A stretch of 64,000 nucleotides of DNA from Clostridia bacterium (GTDB lineage Bacteria > Bacillota > Clostridia > Christensenellales > Aristaeellaceae), in contig JAGBBA010000049.1 of the NCBI GenBank assembly GCA_017938695.1, forward strand, positions 1 through 64,000. Direction: 5' to 3'. Under the pieces are notes generated by a model, which saw only the letters and a program-made list of their open reading frames with translations, searched no databases and had not been told where the DNA came from. Made by a program: the position numbers and the translations under genes. This document shows positions 33,749 to 42,494 of the stretch, in pieces. Every line of letters begins with the position of its first letter. The stretch's first letter is position 1.

Positions 33749-34393
33749 TTATGCTGGCTTGAGTCGATAGCCCAGCTTGTACACTGTTTCAATGCAGGCA
33801 GAGCCGATCTTCCTGCGCAGCCGCTGGATGTGCACATCCACCGTACGGGTCTCGCCCACGGTTTGATAGCCCCAGGCGGTGCGCAGAAGCTGCTCACGGG
33901 TCAGGGCCGCGTCGGGGGACTGCATCAGCGCGTGGAGCAACGCATACTCCTGGGCGGTCAGGTTCAGCTCCTCCCCATCCTTGGTGACCTGGCGGTTCAC
34001 CGTGTCCATTTGCAGGGTGCCCAGCGTGAGCATCCGGCCCCTGTCCTGCGCCAGCGCAGCCACGGCGGACACCAGCGTCCGGCCGTCAAAGGGGCACAGC
34101 AGCACCTCGCAGGTGGATTGGTACATCGCCCGCAGGTGCTCGCTGTTGGCGGCGTCGCCGGTGATAAACAAAACCGGCCACTCCTTTTGCTCCAGGGTGC
34201 GCAAGAAGGAGAAACTCTCCTTCCAGGGCAGGCGGGCGTTGAGGATGGTTATAAGCTTCTGACTGGCCTCCACCTTGGCCAGCCCGTCCGGTACGGTTTG
34301 CGCCAGGGTGCAATGGTGGCCCGCCCGGGTCAATACATCGTTCATTTTCATGCCCAAGCGAAGCTCGGGTTCCATAATCAAAATTTCTGCCAT
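33749..34393 (-). CDS. OmpR/PhoB-type response regulator with degenerate receiver
   Basis: 214 residues. The carboxy-terminal half is a clear winged-helix DNA-binding domain (LTAQEYALLHALM, LTREQLLRTAWGY, TVDVHIQRLRRKIG). The amino-terminal half has the receiver fold but not its chemistry: the phospho-accepting aspartate is Asn52 (LNARLP), the usual acidic pair near the start reads EPE, and the conserved lysine is Cys100 (LCPFDG). The threonine is retained (FITGD). It is therefore likely phosphorylation-independent. No histidine kinase gene is nearby. The ATG at 34393 has GAGGTG six bases upstream; the ATG at 34411 lacks a site. Confidence 0.88.
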   Translation of the reverse strand: MAEILIMEPELRLGMKMNDVLTRAGHHCTLAQTVPDGLAKVEASQKLITILNARLPWKESFSFLRTLEQKEWPVLFITGDAANSEHLRAMYQSTCEVLLCPFDGRTLVSAVAALAQDRGRMLTLGTLQMDTVNRQVTKDGEELNLTAQEYALLHALMQSPDAALTREQLLRTAWGYQTVGETRTVDVHIQRLRRKIGSACIETVYKLGYRLKPA

Positions 34394-34461
34394 GAGTATC
34401 ACCTCAACCATTCAACGATGGAGGCGACGATTTTCTTCCCGATGCGCAAAAAAGCTGAGAA

Positions 34462-34490
34462 TTGACAGAAACAGGAAACCTTGCTACACT
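34462..34490 (+). promoter_or_regulatory. Sigma-A promoter of the small zinc-ribbon gene
   Basis: TTGACA (34462-34467), 17-base spacer, TACACT (34485-34490), 31 bases before the ATG at 34522. Confidence 0.78.
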
Positions 34491-34521
34491 GTATACAATG
34501 GAAAGAAGGAGGACGAGGTTG

Positions 34522-34758
34522 ATGAAATGTCCCTATTGTGAAGGCGAAATGCAGCACGGCAAGCTGTCGGGCGACGGCCGCAGCCGCGTGCATTTTGTTC
34601 AGGAGGGGAAGAAGCTCTCCTGGGCAGATCATCTGACTGGCGTGGGCACCGTGACGGCGAAGAATGGCTCCGGGATGAACTTCTGGAAGTTCGAACTGGA
34701 GGCGGACTATTGCGAGAAGTGCAAGAAAATCATCCTCGACGCAGAAGTCGGCAAATAA
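34522..34758 (+). CDS. Small zinc-ribbon protein (PF20097-like)
   Basis: 78 residues with two cysteine knuckles, MKCPYCEGEMQHG at the start and YCEKCKKIILD at the end, framing a beta-rich middle (RVHFVQEGKKLSW, FWKFELEADYC). This is the common small PF20097-type zinc-ribbon protein of Clostridia, with no known function. Its own promoter, a GGAGG site nine bases upstream and a 16-bp terminator make it a single-gene unit. Upstream in-frame codons overlap the promoter and are rejected. Confidence 0.8.
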   Translation: MKCPYCEGEMQHGKLSGDGRSRVHFVQEGKKLSWADHLTGVGTVTAKNGSGMNFWKFELEADYCEKCKKIILDAEVGK

Positions 34759-34795
34759 GCAAAACTCCCTGAGCATAACGCTCAGGGAGTTTTGC
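34759..34795 (+). terminator. 16-bp bidirectional terminator
   Basis: A perfect stem GCAAAACTCCCTGAGC/GCTCAGGGAGTTTTGC (34759-34774 with 34780-34795), touching the stop codons of both convergent genes. Confidence 0.88.
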
Positions 34796-35080
34796 TTAGT
34801 CACAGTCGAAGATGGCTTTCTTCTCGATCAGCCCGTCATATTCATCCTTCCAGCGGTGATGGGCGTCGCAGCCGTCATACACCGGCAGGGCGGCTTCGTC
34901 CATGGTGATCACGATCAGCATGTCATACCGGTTGGGCCTGTCGATCACATTGGGGATGACCTTCACCCCGTGCACGCCGGGGATATCCAGGCAGGGCTGG
35001 AAGACTGCCTCCACCTCGCGGCAGCGGGCGGCGGCATCAGCAGGGCGTTCCTTCCATTTCACAAGAATGTGGTGCTGCAT
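34796..35080 (-). CDS. Dabb-family (stress-responsive A/B barrel) protein
   Basis: A 94-residue ferredoxin-like barrel. It begins MQHHILVKWKE, continues through IPGVHGVKVIPNVIDRPNRYDMLIVITMDE and ends HHRWKDEYDGLIEKKAIFDCD. The family forms dimers. Roles range from stress proteins to small-molecule enzymes, so none is assigned. The ATG at 35080 has AAAGGAG six bases upstream. It follows the membrane protein gene by 11 bases on the same strand. Confidence 0.8.
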   Translation of the reverse strand: MQHHILVKWKERPADAAARCREVEAVFQPCLDIPGVHGVKVIPNVIDRPNRYDMLIVITMDEAALPVYDGCDAHHRWKDEYDGLIEKKAIFDCD

Positions 35081-35091
35081 GGTCTGCTCCT

Positions 35092-35751
35092 TTACTCAGT
35101 CTCCGCAGGGAGGGGAATGGTGTGGTTGGGGTCCAGCATGTCTTCCAGGAAGAGCTTGAGGAACTTCGCGCTGTTTTCATCATTGCCGTTGGTGACGGAA
35201 ATGGACAGGAAGTGCTCGTCATAGCCGTAGGCATACTGGCTGAAGCCCGGGAAGGCCGCCATGGGAATGCCGTACAGATGCCTCTCGCCGGTTTCGTTAT
35301 AGGTGCGCCAGCCCCGGTCGTAGCTGACACCGGAGGCGTCCAGCCAGTCGGTCAGGCCAGGGATATTTTCCAGCGGCAGGAAAGAGCCCTCGCTGGAATA
35401 GTTCTGGAAGTAATCCTTGGGCAGCATGAACAGGTGGCCCTCGCCAGCGGCAACATAGGTCATGATCTGCATGGGGGTGTAGGTTTCGTCCAGCACCTGG
35501 AACACAGAGGACATGGCTTCCATGTCGCTCATTTCCTTCTGGCGGACATCCTCCATGTAAACATCCAGCAATGCCTGTTCGCCGGAGCCGAAGATGAACA
35601 TATCAATGCACTTGTTTTTCGGCGGCTGATACTCCGTCACGGTGTAGATCAGGTTCCAGCCGAAGATGGCGATCACCGCCAGCAGAGCATATTTCCACCA
35701 GCTGTACGTGAGATGATTGCGAAAATCCTTCTTGGTGACAGGGGTCTTCAT
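35092..35751 (-). CDS. Single-pass membrane protein of unknown function
   Basis: 219 residues. A cytoplasmic tail (MKTPVTKKDFRNHLTYSWWKY) is followed by one helix (ALLAVIAIFGWNLIYTV, about 21-40) and an extracytoplasmic domain of about 175 residues, rich in aromatic and acidic residues (YFQNYSSEGSFLPLENIPG, YAYGYDEHFLS). The helix lacks a lipobox or signal cleavage site, so it is an anchor. The domain has a flavour of binding-protein C-terminal segments but no family is recognised. The ATG at 35751 has GGAAGG eight bases upstream. Confidence 0.65.
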   Translation of the reverse strand: MKTPVTKKDFRNHLTYSWWKYALLAVIAIFGWNLIYTVTEYQPPKNKCIDMFIFGSGEQALLDVYMEDVRQKEMSDMEAMSSVFQVLDETYTPMQIMTYVAAGEGHLFMLPKDYFQNYSSEGSFLPLENIPGLTDWLDASGVSYDRGWRTYNETGERHLYGIPMAAFPGFSQYAYGYDEHFLSISVTNGNDENSAKFLKLFLEDMLDPNHTIPLPAETE

Positions 35752-35893
35752 AGGGTCAACCTTCCTTACCTGTATTGTTCCATCATGCAGCATAGCGCAG
35801 AAATATGAAGCGCGTATGAACAGTTGGCAAACTTACCATGTCCATTGTAAAGGAATGAGGCCGAATTGTCCAGCCTTCGTGCCGGATGTTTGC

Positions 35894-37090
35894 TCAGCCA
35901 TTCTGCCGCAGGTGCTGGCAGGCCACCGCCAGTATTTCTTTGCAGCCGCCGCCCTGGGCAAAATCGGGCCGACCGCCGCCCTTGCCGCCCAGGGGCAGGG
36001 CACTTTCCCGCAGCAGGGTGCCCATGTCCTGCTCCACATCCGCCGACCGGCCAAAGACGTAGCTGACCTGGTCGCCATTAGGGGCACCCAGCAGGGCGAT
36101 CACGCCGGGCTGCTGGATCAACCGGGACGCCACATCCCGCAGCAGGGCAGCATCAGCGTCGATCAGCCGGGCAATGAGCCGGGCCCCGCCGGGCAGGACT
36201 TCGGCCTCTGAAAGAAACTGTTCCGCCTGAGCCAGCAAATGTTCACGCTTCAGCCTGTTCAGCTCAAACTCTGCTGCGCGCAGCTTTTCCTGCAGGGCTG
36301 CCACGCTGCCGGGCAGGGTTTCCGCATTGGCGGAAAGCAGCTCCGCCGCGGCTCGGGTGGCCTCGCTGCAGCGGAAATAATCATGCAGGGCGCGCTGGCC
36401 TGCCACAAAGGTGACGCGCATTTTGCCCCGGGCCGGTGCCACGGAGAGGATCTTCACCAACCCCAGCTGACCAGCCGTGGCCGGGTGCGTACCACCACAG
36501 GCCACCATTTCATCATCGCCGATGGCCACAATCCGCACATGCTCCGTGACCGTGGGGGCTTTGCGCAGAGGCAGGGCTGCCAGTTCATCCGCCTCCGGGA
36601 ACCAGCAGCGGATGGGCACATCCCGCTGGATGTGCTCGTTCACGTCCTGCTCGATGCAGCGGATATCCTTATCGGAAATGCGGGTTACGCCCTCCGGCAT
36701 GGCCACGTCGATGGTGGATACCTGCTCGCTGATGTGCAGACCGATGGTCACGCCGCCCATCAATCGGTGGAGCGCACCAGCGATCATGTGGTCGCCAGCA
36801 TGCTGCTGCATGTGATCGAACCGGCGGGCCCAGTCGATGGTGCAATGCATGGTTTCACCCACCGGCAAGGCCTGGGACACCGTGTGCCACACCTCGCCGT
36901 CAGCCACGTTCACATCAACCACCCGAGCAGGGCCCATCATGCCGGTGTCAAAGGGCTGACCGCCGGAGGTGGGGTAAAACGCGCTGCGGTCCAGCAGCAC
37001 ATCAAAGCCGTTGCCGTTGGGGCGGCAGGCCAGCACCTGGGCATCAAACTCGGTCAGGTAGGCGTTGTCATAATAAAGGCGTTCCGTCAT
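35894..37090 (-). CDS. AlaX-type alanyl-tRNA editing protein with DHHA1 domain
   Basis: 398 residues, related to the editing and carboxy-terminal parts of alanyl-tRNA synthetase but with no aminoacylation domain. Zinc-site motifs are HMQQH (H93, H97) and CGGTH (C198, H202), as in enzymes that clear Ser- or Gly-mischarged tRNA-Ala. After a coiled linker (about 240-300) comes a DHHA1 domain ending in GGKGGGRPDFAQGGG. This is the long AlaX form. Upstream in-frame codons start with TTG and lack a site; the ATG at 37090 has GGAG ten bases upstream. Confidence 0.9.
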   Translation of the reverse strand: MTERLYYDNAYLTEFDAQVLACRPNGNGFDVLLDRSAFYPTSGGQPFDTGMMGPARVVDVNVADGEVWHTVSQALPVGETMHCTIDWARRFDHMQQHAGDHMIAGALHRLMGGVTIGLHISEQVSTIDVAMPEGVTRISDKDIRCIEQDVNEHIQRDVPIRCWFPEADELAALPLRKAPTVTEHVRIVAIGDDEMVACGGTHPATAGQLGLVKILSVAPARGKMRVTFVAGQRALHDYFRCSEATRAAAELLSANAETLPGSVAALQEKLRAAEFELNRLKREHLLAQAEQFLSEAEVLPGGARLIARLIDADAALLRDVASRLIQQPGVIALLGAPNGDQVSYVFGRSADVEQDMGTLLRESALPLGGKGGGRPDFAQGGGCKEILAVACQHLRQNG

Positions 37091-37138
37091 GTCCTTCACG
37101 CTCCGCTCGCTGCAAAAACTCAAACTGCGCCGCTGCCT

Positions 37139-38260
37139 TTACTTCAGCAGCTCCGCAGGCACTTCCTCCGCCATCCGTTGGTAGCCCAGCTTGCTGGGAT
37201 GCAGATGGTCGCCGGAGTCGTATTCCGGCAGGAACCAGTCGATCCTGTCCGGATCGCGCAGAGCCTTGTCAAAGTCGATGCAGCCGTCGATCAGGTCGGT
37301 GGTGCGGATAAAATCGTTGTACGCATGCCGCATTTCTTGGCGGAAGGGGGCGTCCGTGCGCCAGCCGCCCATGGGCAGCAGCGTGCCCACATACACCTTC
37401 AGGCCCATGGCCCGGGCCTGGGCGATGTACACCTTCAGCCCGTCGATGAGCTGCTCTACCGTGGGCAGGTCGCTCATGGGGCGGAAAATGTTGACCTCCT
37501 CGCCCACCGGGTGAATGATGTCGTTGATGCCCTGCTGGATGATCACCGCATCCGCGCCGTCGGTGGGCACCTCATGGTGGAAGCGGCGGCTGCCCATCAG
37601 GCCGTAGGATTCGTAGGTCAGGCAGTGGTACTCCCGCAGGATGCGGCTGCCGCTGGTGGCCCGGCGGATGATGGCCGTGCGGTCGAAGCCTTCCCGGGCG
37701 CAGCGCAGCGTCAGGTCATCGGGCCAGTTCTGGGCGGTGATGGAGTCACCGTAGCACACCACGGTGCGCTTGTCATCCTCCGCCAGCACGGACACATTGC
37801 TCAGGAAGTAGAACAGGTGGGTCTTGCGGGAGGTGTTGATGTCAATGTGGGCGTTCTCCGTTTCGTCGCCGTTGGCATACAGGCCTTCGGACAGAGGGCC
37901 GCAGGTGAACACCACCGAGCGCATCAGGGTAAAATCCTTCAGGTAGAAGCTCACCTGCAGGGTCTCACCGGCGGCGATGGGCAGCTCCAGCTCGTCACAA
38001 ATGGCGTTCTCTCCCGCCCCGATAGTCACGCTGCTCTCGCCGTTGAACCACACCCGATGGAAAATTCCGCCCTGGAGCACCGTCACCTTGTTCAGAGTAA
38101 TGGGCTCGGTGCCGCAGTAGTTGTCGAAAGTCAGGCGCAGGGCCTGGCCGCCGAAGGGCATGCGGATGGAATAACGGACGGTGATGTTTTTGGCATAGCG
38201 TTCCGGGCGATTTTCCGCCACGCTCACCGCATTGCCCCACACACTGACCCACTTGCTCAT
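37139..38260 (-). CDS. SGNH/GDSL-family hydrolase
   Basis: 373 residues. The first 150 form a beta-rich domain (VRYSIRMPFGGQALRLTFDNYCG) that may bind carbohydrate, and the rest is an SGNH esterase/lipase fold. Block I is CYGDSITAQ with the serine nucleophile, block III is GINDIIH, and the Asp-His pair lies in SGDHLHPSKLGY. Substrates of such enzymes include acetylated sugars and lipids; with no signal peptide a cytoplasmic ester is expected, for example an acetylated oligosaccharide (inference). It follows pgi after a 15-bp hairpin. ATG at 38260 with GGAGG five bases upstream. Confidence 0.85.
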   Translation of the reverse strand: MSKWVSVWGNAVSVAENRPERYAKNITVRYSIRMPFGGQALRLTFDNYCGTEPITLNKVTVLQGGIFHRVWFNGESSVTIGAGENAICDELELPIAAGETLQVSFYLKDFTLMRSVVFTCGPLSEGLYANGDETENAHIDINTSRKTHLFYFLSNVSVLAEDDKRTVVCYGDSITAQNWPDDLTLRCAREGFDRTAIIRRATSGSRILREYHCLTYESYGLMGSRRFHHEVPTDGADAVIIQQGINDIIHPVGEEVNIFRPMSDLPTVEQLIDGLKVYIAQARAMGLKVYVGTLLPMGGWRTDAPFRQEMRHAYNDFIRTTDLIDGCIDFDKALRDPDRIDWFLPEYDSGDHLHPSKLGYQRMAEEVPAELLK

Positions 38261-38275
38261 AATTGCCTCCATTTC

Positions 38276-38313
38276 GCAAGAACGCTGACCCCACAAGAGG
38301 TCAGCGTTCTTGC
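38276..38313 (-). terminator. 15-bp hairpin after pgi
   Basis: A perfect stem GCAAGAACGCTGACC/GGTCAGCGTTCTTGC (38276-38290 with 38299-38313) between the pgi stop and the SGNH gene. There is no T-run, so it may only reduce, not end, transcription into the hydrolase gene. Confidence 0.6.
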
Positions 38314-38322
38314 TTGCATTGG

Positions 38323-39666
38323 TTACTTATTCAGTCGCTTTTCCAGTTCAGCCTTGCGCTCTTCGAAGCCAGGCTTGCCCAGCAGGGCGAACATGTTCTT
38401 CTTGTAGGCTTCCACACCGGGCTGGTCGAAGGGATTCACGCCCAGCAGGTAGCCGCTGAGGCCGCAGGCCTTCTCGAAGAAGTACACCAGGTAGCCGAAG
38501 TGCCAGGCGTCGGCCTCGTCGATTTCGACGATGATGTTGGGGGTGCCGCCGTCCATGTGGGCCATCAGAGTGCCCTGGTAGGCCTTGGAGTTCACGAACT
38601 GCACGCTCTGGCCGGCCAGGTAGTTCAGGCCGTCGATGTCCTCGGCAGCTTCCTCAATGAAGACCTCGCTGCGGGGCTTGTTGACCCAGATCACGGTTTC
38701 AAACAGGTTGCGGGTGCCATCCTGGATGAACTGGCCGATGGAGTGCAGGTCGGTGGAGAAGTTGGCGGCGGTGGGGAAAATGCCCTTCTGGTTCTTGCCT
38801 TCGCTCTCGGCGAACAGCTGCTTGAACCACTCGCCCATCATCAGCAGAGCGGGCTCGTAGTTCACCAGGATCTCGGTGTTCTTGCCCTTGCGGTACAGGA
38901 TGTTGCGCAGCGCAGCATACTGGAAGGCGGGGTTGGAGGCCATGTCGCCGCCGATGCACACCTCGCGGGCATCCTGAGCACCCTTCATCATGGCAGCAAT
39001 GTCCACACCGGCAGCAGCGATGGGCAGCAGGCCCACAGCGGTCAGCACGGAGAAGCGGCCGCCCACGTCATCCGGCACAACGAAGGTTTCGTAGCCTTCA
39101 GCGTCGGACAGGGCCTTCAGCGCGCCGCGGGCCTTGTCGGTGGTGGCATAGATGCGGCCCTTGGCACCTTCCTTGCCGTACTTTTCCTCCAGCATCTTCT
39201 TGAAGACGCGGAAGGCGATGGCGGGCTCGGTGGTGGTGCCGGACTTGGAGATGATGTTCACAGAGAAATCGCGCTTGCCGATGATCTTGATCACATCGTT
39301 GATGTAGGAAGAGGAGATGTTGTTGCCAACGAAGTACACCTCGGGGATGTTCTCCTCTCGCACGCCGTTGTACATCTGGCCCTTCACGAACTCGATGGCC
39401 GCGCGGGCGCCCAGGTAGCTGCCGCCGATGCCGATGACCACCAGCACGTCGCTGTCGCCCTGGATCTTCTTGGCCGCAGCCTGGATGCGGGCGAACTCTT
39501 CCTTATCGTAGTCCACGGGCAGGTCCAGCCAGCCCAGGAAGTCGTTGCCTGCGCCGGACTTGTCCAGCAGGACCTTGTTCACGGTGTCCATCAGGGGAGC
39601 CATGCTTTCCAGTTCGCGCTGCTCAACAAAACCGGCAACGCCAGTCATTTTAAGATTCATAGCCAT
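38323..39666 (-). CDS. pgi: Glucose-6-phosphate isomerase
   Basis: 447 residues, the short bacterial form. It interconverts glucose-6-phosphate and fructose-6-phosphate. The sugar-phosphate site reads [18 protein letters not shown] and [16 protein letters not shown], and the catalytic region continues with [17 protein letters not shown] and [15 protein letters not shown] (base and ring-opening residues). Its promoter is close to consensus, so expression is probably high. AGGAGA lies nine bases before the ATG. A small hairpin occupies its leader. Confidence 0.95.
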   Translation of the reverse strand: MAMNLKMTGVAGFVEQRELESMAPLMDTVNKVLLDKSGAGNDFLGWLDLPVDYDKEEFARIQAAAKKIQGDSDVLVVIGIGGSYLGARAAIEFVKGQMYNGVREENIPEVYFVGNNISSSYINDVIKIIGKRDFSVNIISKSGTTTEPAIAFRVFKKMLEEKYGKEGAKGRIYATTDKARGALKALSDAEGYETFVVPDDVGGRFSVLTAVGLLPIAAAGVDIAAMMKGAQDAREVCIGGDMASNPAFQYAALRNILYRKGKNTEILVNYEPALLMMGEWFKQLFAESEGKNQKGIFPTAANFSTDLHSIGQFIQDGTRNLFETVIWVNKPRSEVFIEEAAEDIDGLNYLAGQSVQFVNSKAYQGTLMAHMDGGTPNIIVEIDEADAWHFGYLVYFFEKACGLSGYLLGVNPFDQPGVEAYKKNMFALLGKPGFEERKAELEKRLNK

Positions 39667-39691
39667 GTTGAATCGTCTCCTATCTTTCCTA

Positions 39692-39707
39692 TGTGCGCAA
39701 GCGCACA
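39692..39707 (-). repeat. Leader hairpin of pgi
   Basis: A 7-bp inverted repeat TGTGCGC/GCGCACA with a two-base loop lies in the untranslated leader between promoter and ribosome site. It may stabilise the mRNA 5' end; no regulator is evident. Confidence 0.5.
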
Positions 39708-39717
39708 GTATAGGTCT

Positions 39718-39746
39718 ATTATAAAGCTTCCAGGGAAATATTACAA
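39718..39746 (-). promoter_or_regulatory. Sigma-A promoter of pgi
   Basis: Minus-strand TTGTAA (39741-39746), a spacer of 17 bases and a perfect TATAAT (39718-39723), 51 bases upstream of the start. Confidence 0.82.
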
Positions 39747-39768
39747 GGTCTTTTTCGCCAAAGTAACC

Positions 39769-40419
39769 TTACTTTTCCTTGCCTTCCAGCAGGGGGATGG
39801 CGATCTTGCGGTTAAAGAAGTCGATCAGCGGGCCCATGAAGAACGCCGTGGCCACCGTGCCCACGCCCACAAAGGTCACGATCTGCTTCGCCTCGCCGCC
39901 GGAAAGCAGGTAGCAGCCGATGCCCAGCAGGATGCACACGATATCCGTCGCGATGCGGATGTACTTGAACTTTCCCAGCTTCCACTTGTTGCTCATCACC
40001 AGGGCAATGGCGTCGTAGGTGGAAACGCCCAGATCCGCCGTGATGTACAGGGACGAGGCCAGGCACAGGATCACAAAGCCCACCACGCAGGCGATGCACC
40101 GGGTCAGCATGTCCGCCGCCGGGAAGATGCTCAGCAGCGTGGTATAGGAGAACTCCACCACATATCCCAGCAGGAACAGGTTGATGAAGGTGGCAATGTT
40201 GATGTAGTGCCGGTCAAACACCAGGGCGAAGAGCAGCAGCACGGCGTTGACGATCACATACAGCGTGCCGAAGGGGATGGGGATCAGCGCATCCAGGCCG
40301 CTCATCAGCGACTGGAAGGGATCCACGCCGAAGGCCGCCAGCTTGAAGATGCCCACGCTCACGCCGCCCACCAGCACGCCCATCACCGACAGGAGAATGC
40401 GTTTGGTCATTTTATTCAT
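39769..40419 (-). CDS. YczE/YitT-type integral membrane protein
   Basis: 216 residues with about five helices, matching the YczE/YyaS/YitT-like family of unknown function. Segments such as GGVSVGIFKLAAFGVDPFQSLMSGL and ADLGVSTYDAIALVMSNK are family-typical duplicated patterns (G-DPF and G-STYDA). Start ATG at 40419 with AAAGGAG eight bases upstream. Own promoter. Confidence 0.8.
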   Translation of the reverse strand: MNKMTKRILLSVMGVLVGGVSVGIFKLAAFGVDPFQSLMSGLDALIPIPFGTLYVIVNAVLLLFALVFDRHYINIATFINLFLLGYVVEFSYTTLLSIFPAADMLTRCIACVVGFVILCLASSLYITADLGVSTYDAIALVMSNKWKLGKFKYIRIATDIVCILLGIGCYLLSGGEAKQIVTFVGVGTVATAFFMGPLIDFFNRKIAIPLLEGKEK

Positions 40420-40453
40420 GGGTTTACTCCTTTATTTTCCTTTTTACGGTGTA

Positions 40454-40482
40454 AGTATACCCGGCCCGGCCCAAGCATGCAA
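40454..40482 (-). promoter_or_regulatory. Sigma-A promoter of the YczE-like gene
   Basis: Minus-strand TTGCAT (40477-40482), 17-base spacer, TATACT (40454-40459). Just upstream an AGCTGA..TCAGCT inverted repeat (40484-40498) could be an operator or a weak terminator of the Nudix gene. Confidence 0.65.
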
Positions 40483-40549
40483 CAGCTGATTTTCAGCTTT
40501 TTTCTTGCATTCTTTGGCATATGTGCAGCGTGTATCGCCCAGAAGTTTA

Positions 40550-41005
40550 CTACTCGTAAGAAACGACATGGGTGATCTCCGCTGGGAGGTTCTGCACCCC
40601 CTTGCGCAGAAACGCCGGCACGATATTGGCCGCTGCAACTTCTGCGATGGGTATCCAATACAAGTGCTCGTTGTTCTGGTCTGTGGTTCTCCCGTCAGAA
40701 ATGTCATGTTGATTCTTCTTCATCAGATAGAAAAATGTGACTTCATGATGCGGCACATGTTCCACTAAATAGAACCGCTCCTGGACATAGACCAGCCTGT
40801 CTATTTCAAAACGGTGTCCCGTTTCCTCATAGCATTCGCGCAGGACCGCATCGGCGGTCGTTTCGTTTTGCGATACGCCGCCTCCCACCGTATAATAGCA
40901 ATCATATTGGTCACTTTGGGCAAACAAAATCCGGCCGCTGTCGATGATCAACGCTGCCGCCCGCAAGGAAAAACATCCGTTTTCATTGGTGCACTTTATA
41001 TCCAT
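40550..41005 (-). CDS. Nudix hydrolase
   Basis: 151 residues with a full Nudix box GGGVSQNETTADAVLRECYE-ETG (about residues 41-63), the metal and diphosphate site of enzymes that split nucleoside diphosphates linked to another group. The aromatic VYVQERFYLVEH loop beyond the box would choose the substrate, which is unknown. The ATG at 41005 has GGAG six bases upstream; in-frame codons farther out lack a site. Confidence 0.88.
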   Translation of the reverse strand: MDIKCTNENGCFSLRAAALIIDSGRILFAQSDQYDCYYTVGGGVSQNETTADAVLRECYEETGHRFEIDRLVYVQERFYLVEHVPHHEVTFFYLMKKNQHDISDGRTTDQNNEHLYWIPIAEVAAANIVPAFLRKGVQNLPAEITHVVSYE

Positions 41006-41074
41006 AGGCTGCTCCACAAAAACAAATATTCCAGTCACCCATCAGTATACCATCAAGCCCCTGCAAACACAAGA

Positions 41075-41105
41075 AAAGCTGCGCCGTTCAGCACAGCGCA
41101 GCTTT
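41075..41105 (-). terminator. Intrinsic terminator of nfnBA
   Basis: A 10-bp stem AAAGCTGCGC/GCGCAGCTTT (41075-41084 with 41096-41105), read on the minus strand, followed by TTTTCTT, after the nfnB stop. Confidence 0.8.
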
Positions 41106-41114
41106 GATTGGATG

Positions 41115-42494
41115 TTACTGATTATCCTCCAGGATAGCCTTGGCGGCCTTCTTGCCTGCGCCCATGGCCAGGATCACCGTGGCCGCGCCGGTCACCGCGT
41201 CGCCGCCGGCATACACCTTGGCTTTGCCGGTGCGGCCGTTCTCGTCGGCGGTAATGCCGCCCCACTTCTCCGTGGGCAGGTCGGGGGTGGTCTTCTTGAT
41301 CAGCGGATTCGGGCTGTTGCCGATGGCCACGATCACCGTTTCCACGGGCAGTTCAAACTCGCTGCCGGGCTTGGCGACCGGGCGGCGGCGGCCCTTGGCG
41401 TCGGGCTCGCCCAGCTCCATCTCCACGCAAGTCATGGCGCGAACGAAGCCGTCCTCGTCGCCCAGGATCTCGGTGGGGTTGGTCAGCAGGCGGAAGTGGA
41501 TGTCCTCCTCCTTGGCGTGGTGGATTTCCTCGTTGCGGGCGGGCATTTCTTCCTCGCCGCGGCGGTATACGATGGTCACATCGGCACCCAGACGCTTGGC
41601 GCAGCGGGCGGCGTCCATGGCCACGTTGCCGCCGCCGATCACCGCCACCCGGCTGCCCACCTTCACGGGGGTGTCATGCTGGGGGAAGGTGTAGGCGCGC
41701 ATCAGGTTGATGCGGGTCAGGAACTCGTTGGCGGAATACACGCCGCACAGGCTCTCGCCGGGAATCTTCTGGAAATTGGGCAGGCCCGCACCGCTGCCGA
41801 TAAACACAGCGTCGTTGCCTTCCTCCAGCAGCTCCTCCACGGTCATGGCGCGGCCCACCACCGCGTTGGTCACGATCTTCACGCCCAGGGCGCGGATGTT
41901 GTCGATCTCCTTCTGCACCAGGGCTTTGGGCAGGCGGAACTCGGGGATGCCGTACATCAGCACGCCGCCGGGGGTATGCAGGGCTTCGTAGAGGGTCACG
42001 TCCCAGCCAGCGCGGGCCAGGTCGGCAGCGCAGGTCAGGCCGGCAGGGCCGGAGCCCACCACCGCAGCCTTCTTGCCGCAGGCAGGGGCGGTTTCGGCAG
42101 AAACCTTGCCCTCGTTCATGGCGTAATCAGCAGCGAAGCGTTCCAAGCGGCCAATGCCCACCGGATCACCCTTGATGCCGCGCACGCACTTGCTCTCGCA
42201 CTGGGTTTCCTGGGGGCAGACGCGGCCGCAGATGGCAGGCAGGCCGTTCTGGGTGCGGATCACCTCATACGCGCCCTGGAAGTCGCCCGCTTTGATTTTG
42301 GCGATGAAGTTGGGGATGGGCACATTCACCGGGCAGCCACTGACGCAGGGTGCATTCTTGCAGTTCAGGCAACGGTCGGCTTCCTCCATGGCGATCTCCT
42401 TGGTGTAGCCCAGGGCAACCTCCTTGAAGTTACCTGCGCGCACCACCGGATCCTGCTCGGGCATGGCGTTCTTTTGCAAAGACATGTTAGGCAT
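41115..42494 (-). CDS. nfnB: NfnB-type large subunit (GltD/GltA-like flavoprotein)
   Basis: 459 residues of the glutamate-synthase small-subunit family. An amino-terminal iron-sulfur domain has CLNCKNAPCVSGCPV and CGRVCPQETQCESKC for two 4Fe-4S clusters. The FAD loop is VVGSGPAGLTCAADLARAGW, and a second dinucleotide loop VIGGGNVAMDAARCAKRLG binds NADP(H). Paired with the overlapping NfnA-like gene, it most probably forms NADH-dependent ferredoxin:NADP oxidoreductase, which couples ferredoxin and NADH oxidation to NADPH formation. No glutamate synthase large subunit is nearby, so a GltD role is less likely. RBS GGAGG nine bases before the ATG. Confidence 0.88.
   Translation of the reverse strand: MPNMSLQKNAMPEQDPVVRAGNFKEVALGYTKEIAMEEADRCLNCKNAPCVSGCPVNVPIPNFIAKIKAGDFQGAYEVIRTQNGLPAICGRVCPQETQCESKCVRGIKGDPVGIGRLERFAADYAMNEGKVSAETAPACGKKAAVVGSGPAGLTCAADLARAGWDVTLYEALHTPGGVLMYGIPEFRLPKALVQKEIDNIRALGVKIVTNAVVGRAMTVEELLEEGNDAVFIGSGAGLPNFQKIPGESLCGVYSANEFLTRINLMRAYTFPQHDTPVKVGSRVAVIGGGNVAMDAARCAKRLGADVTIVYRRGEEEMPARNEEIHHAKEEDIHFRLLTNPTEILGDEDGFVRAMTCVEMELGEPDAKGRRRPVAKPGSEFELPVETVIVAIGNSPNPLIKKTTPDLPTEKWGGITADENGRTGKAKVYAGGDAVTGAATVILAMGAGKKAAKAILEDNQ

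Noticed and set aside
40484-40505. AGCTGA/TCAGCT followed by TTTTTTC as a plus-strand terminator
   Set aside because: No plus-strand gene precedes it. On the minus strand it has no T-run, so at most it is an operator or chance repeat near the YczE-like promoter.
41115-42494. Assignment as glutamate synthase small subunit GltD
   Set aside because: No glutamate synthase large subunit is adjacent, and the gene overlaps an NfnA-like partner, so NfnB fits better. Homology alone would not separate the two.
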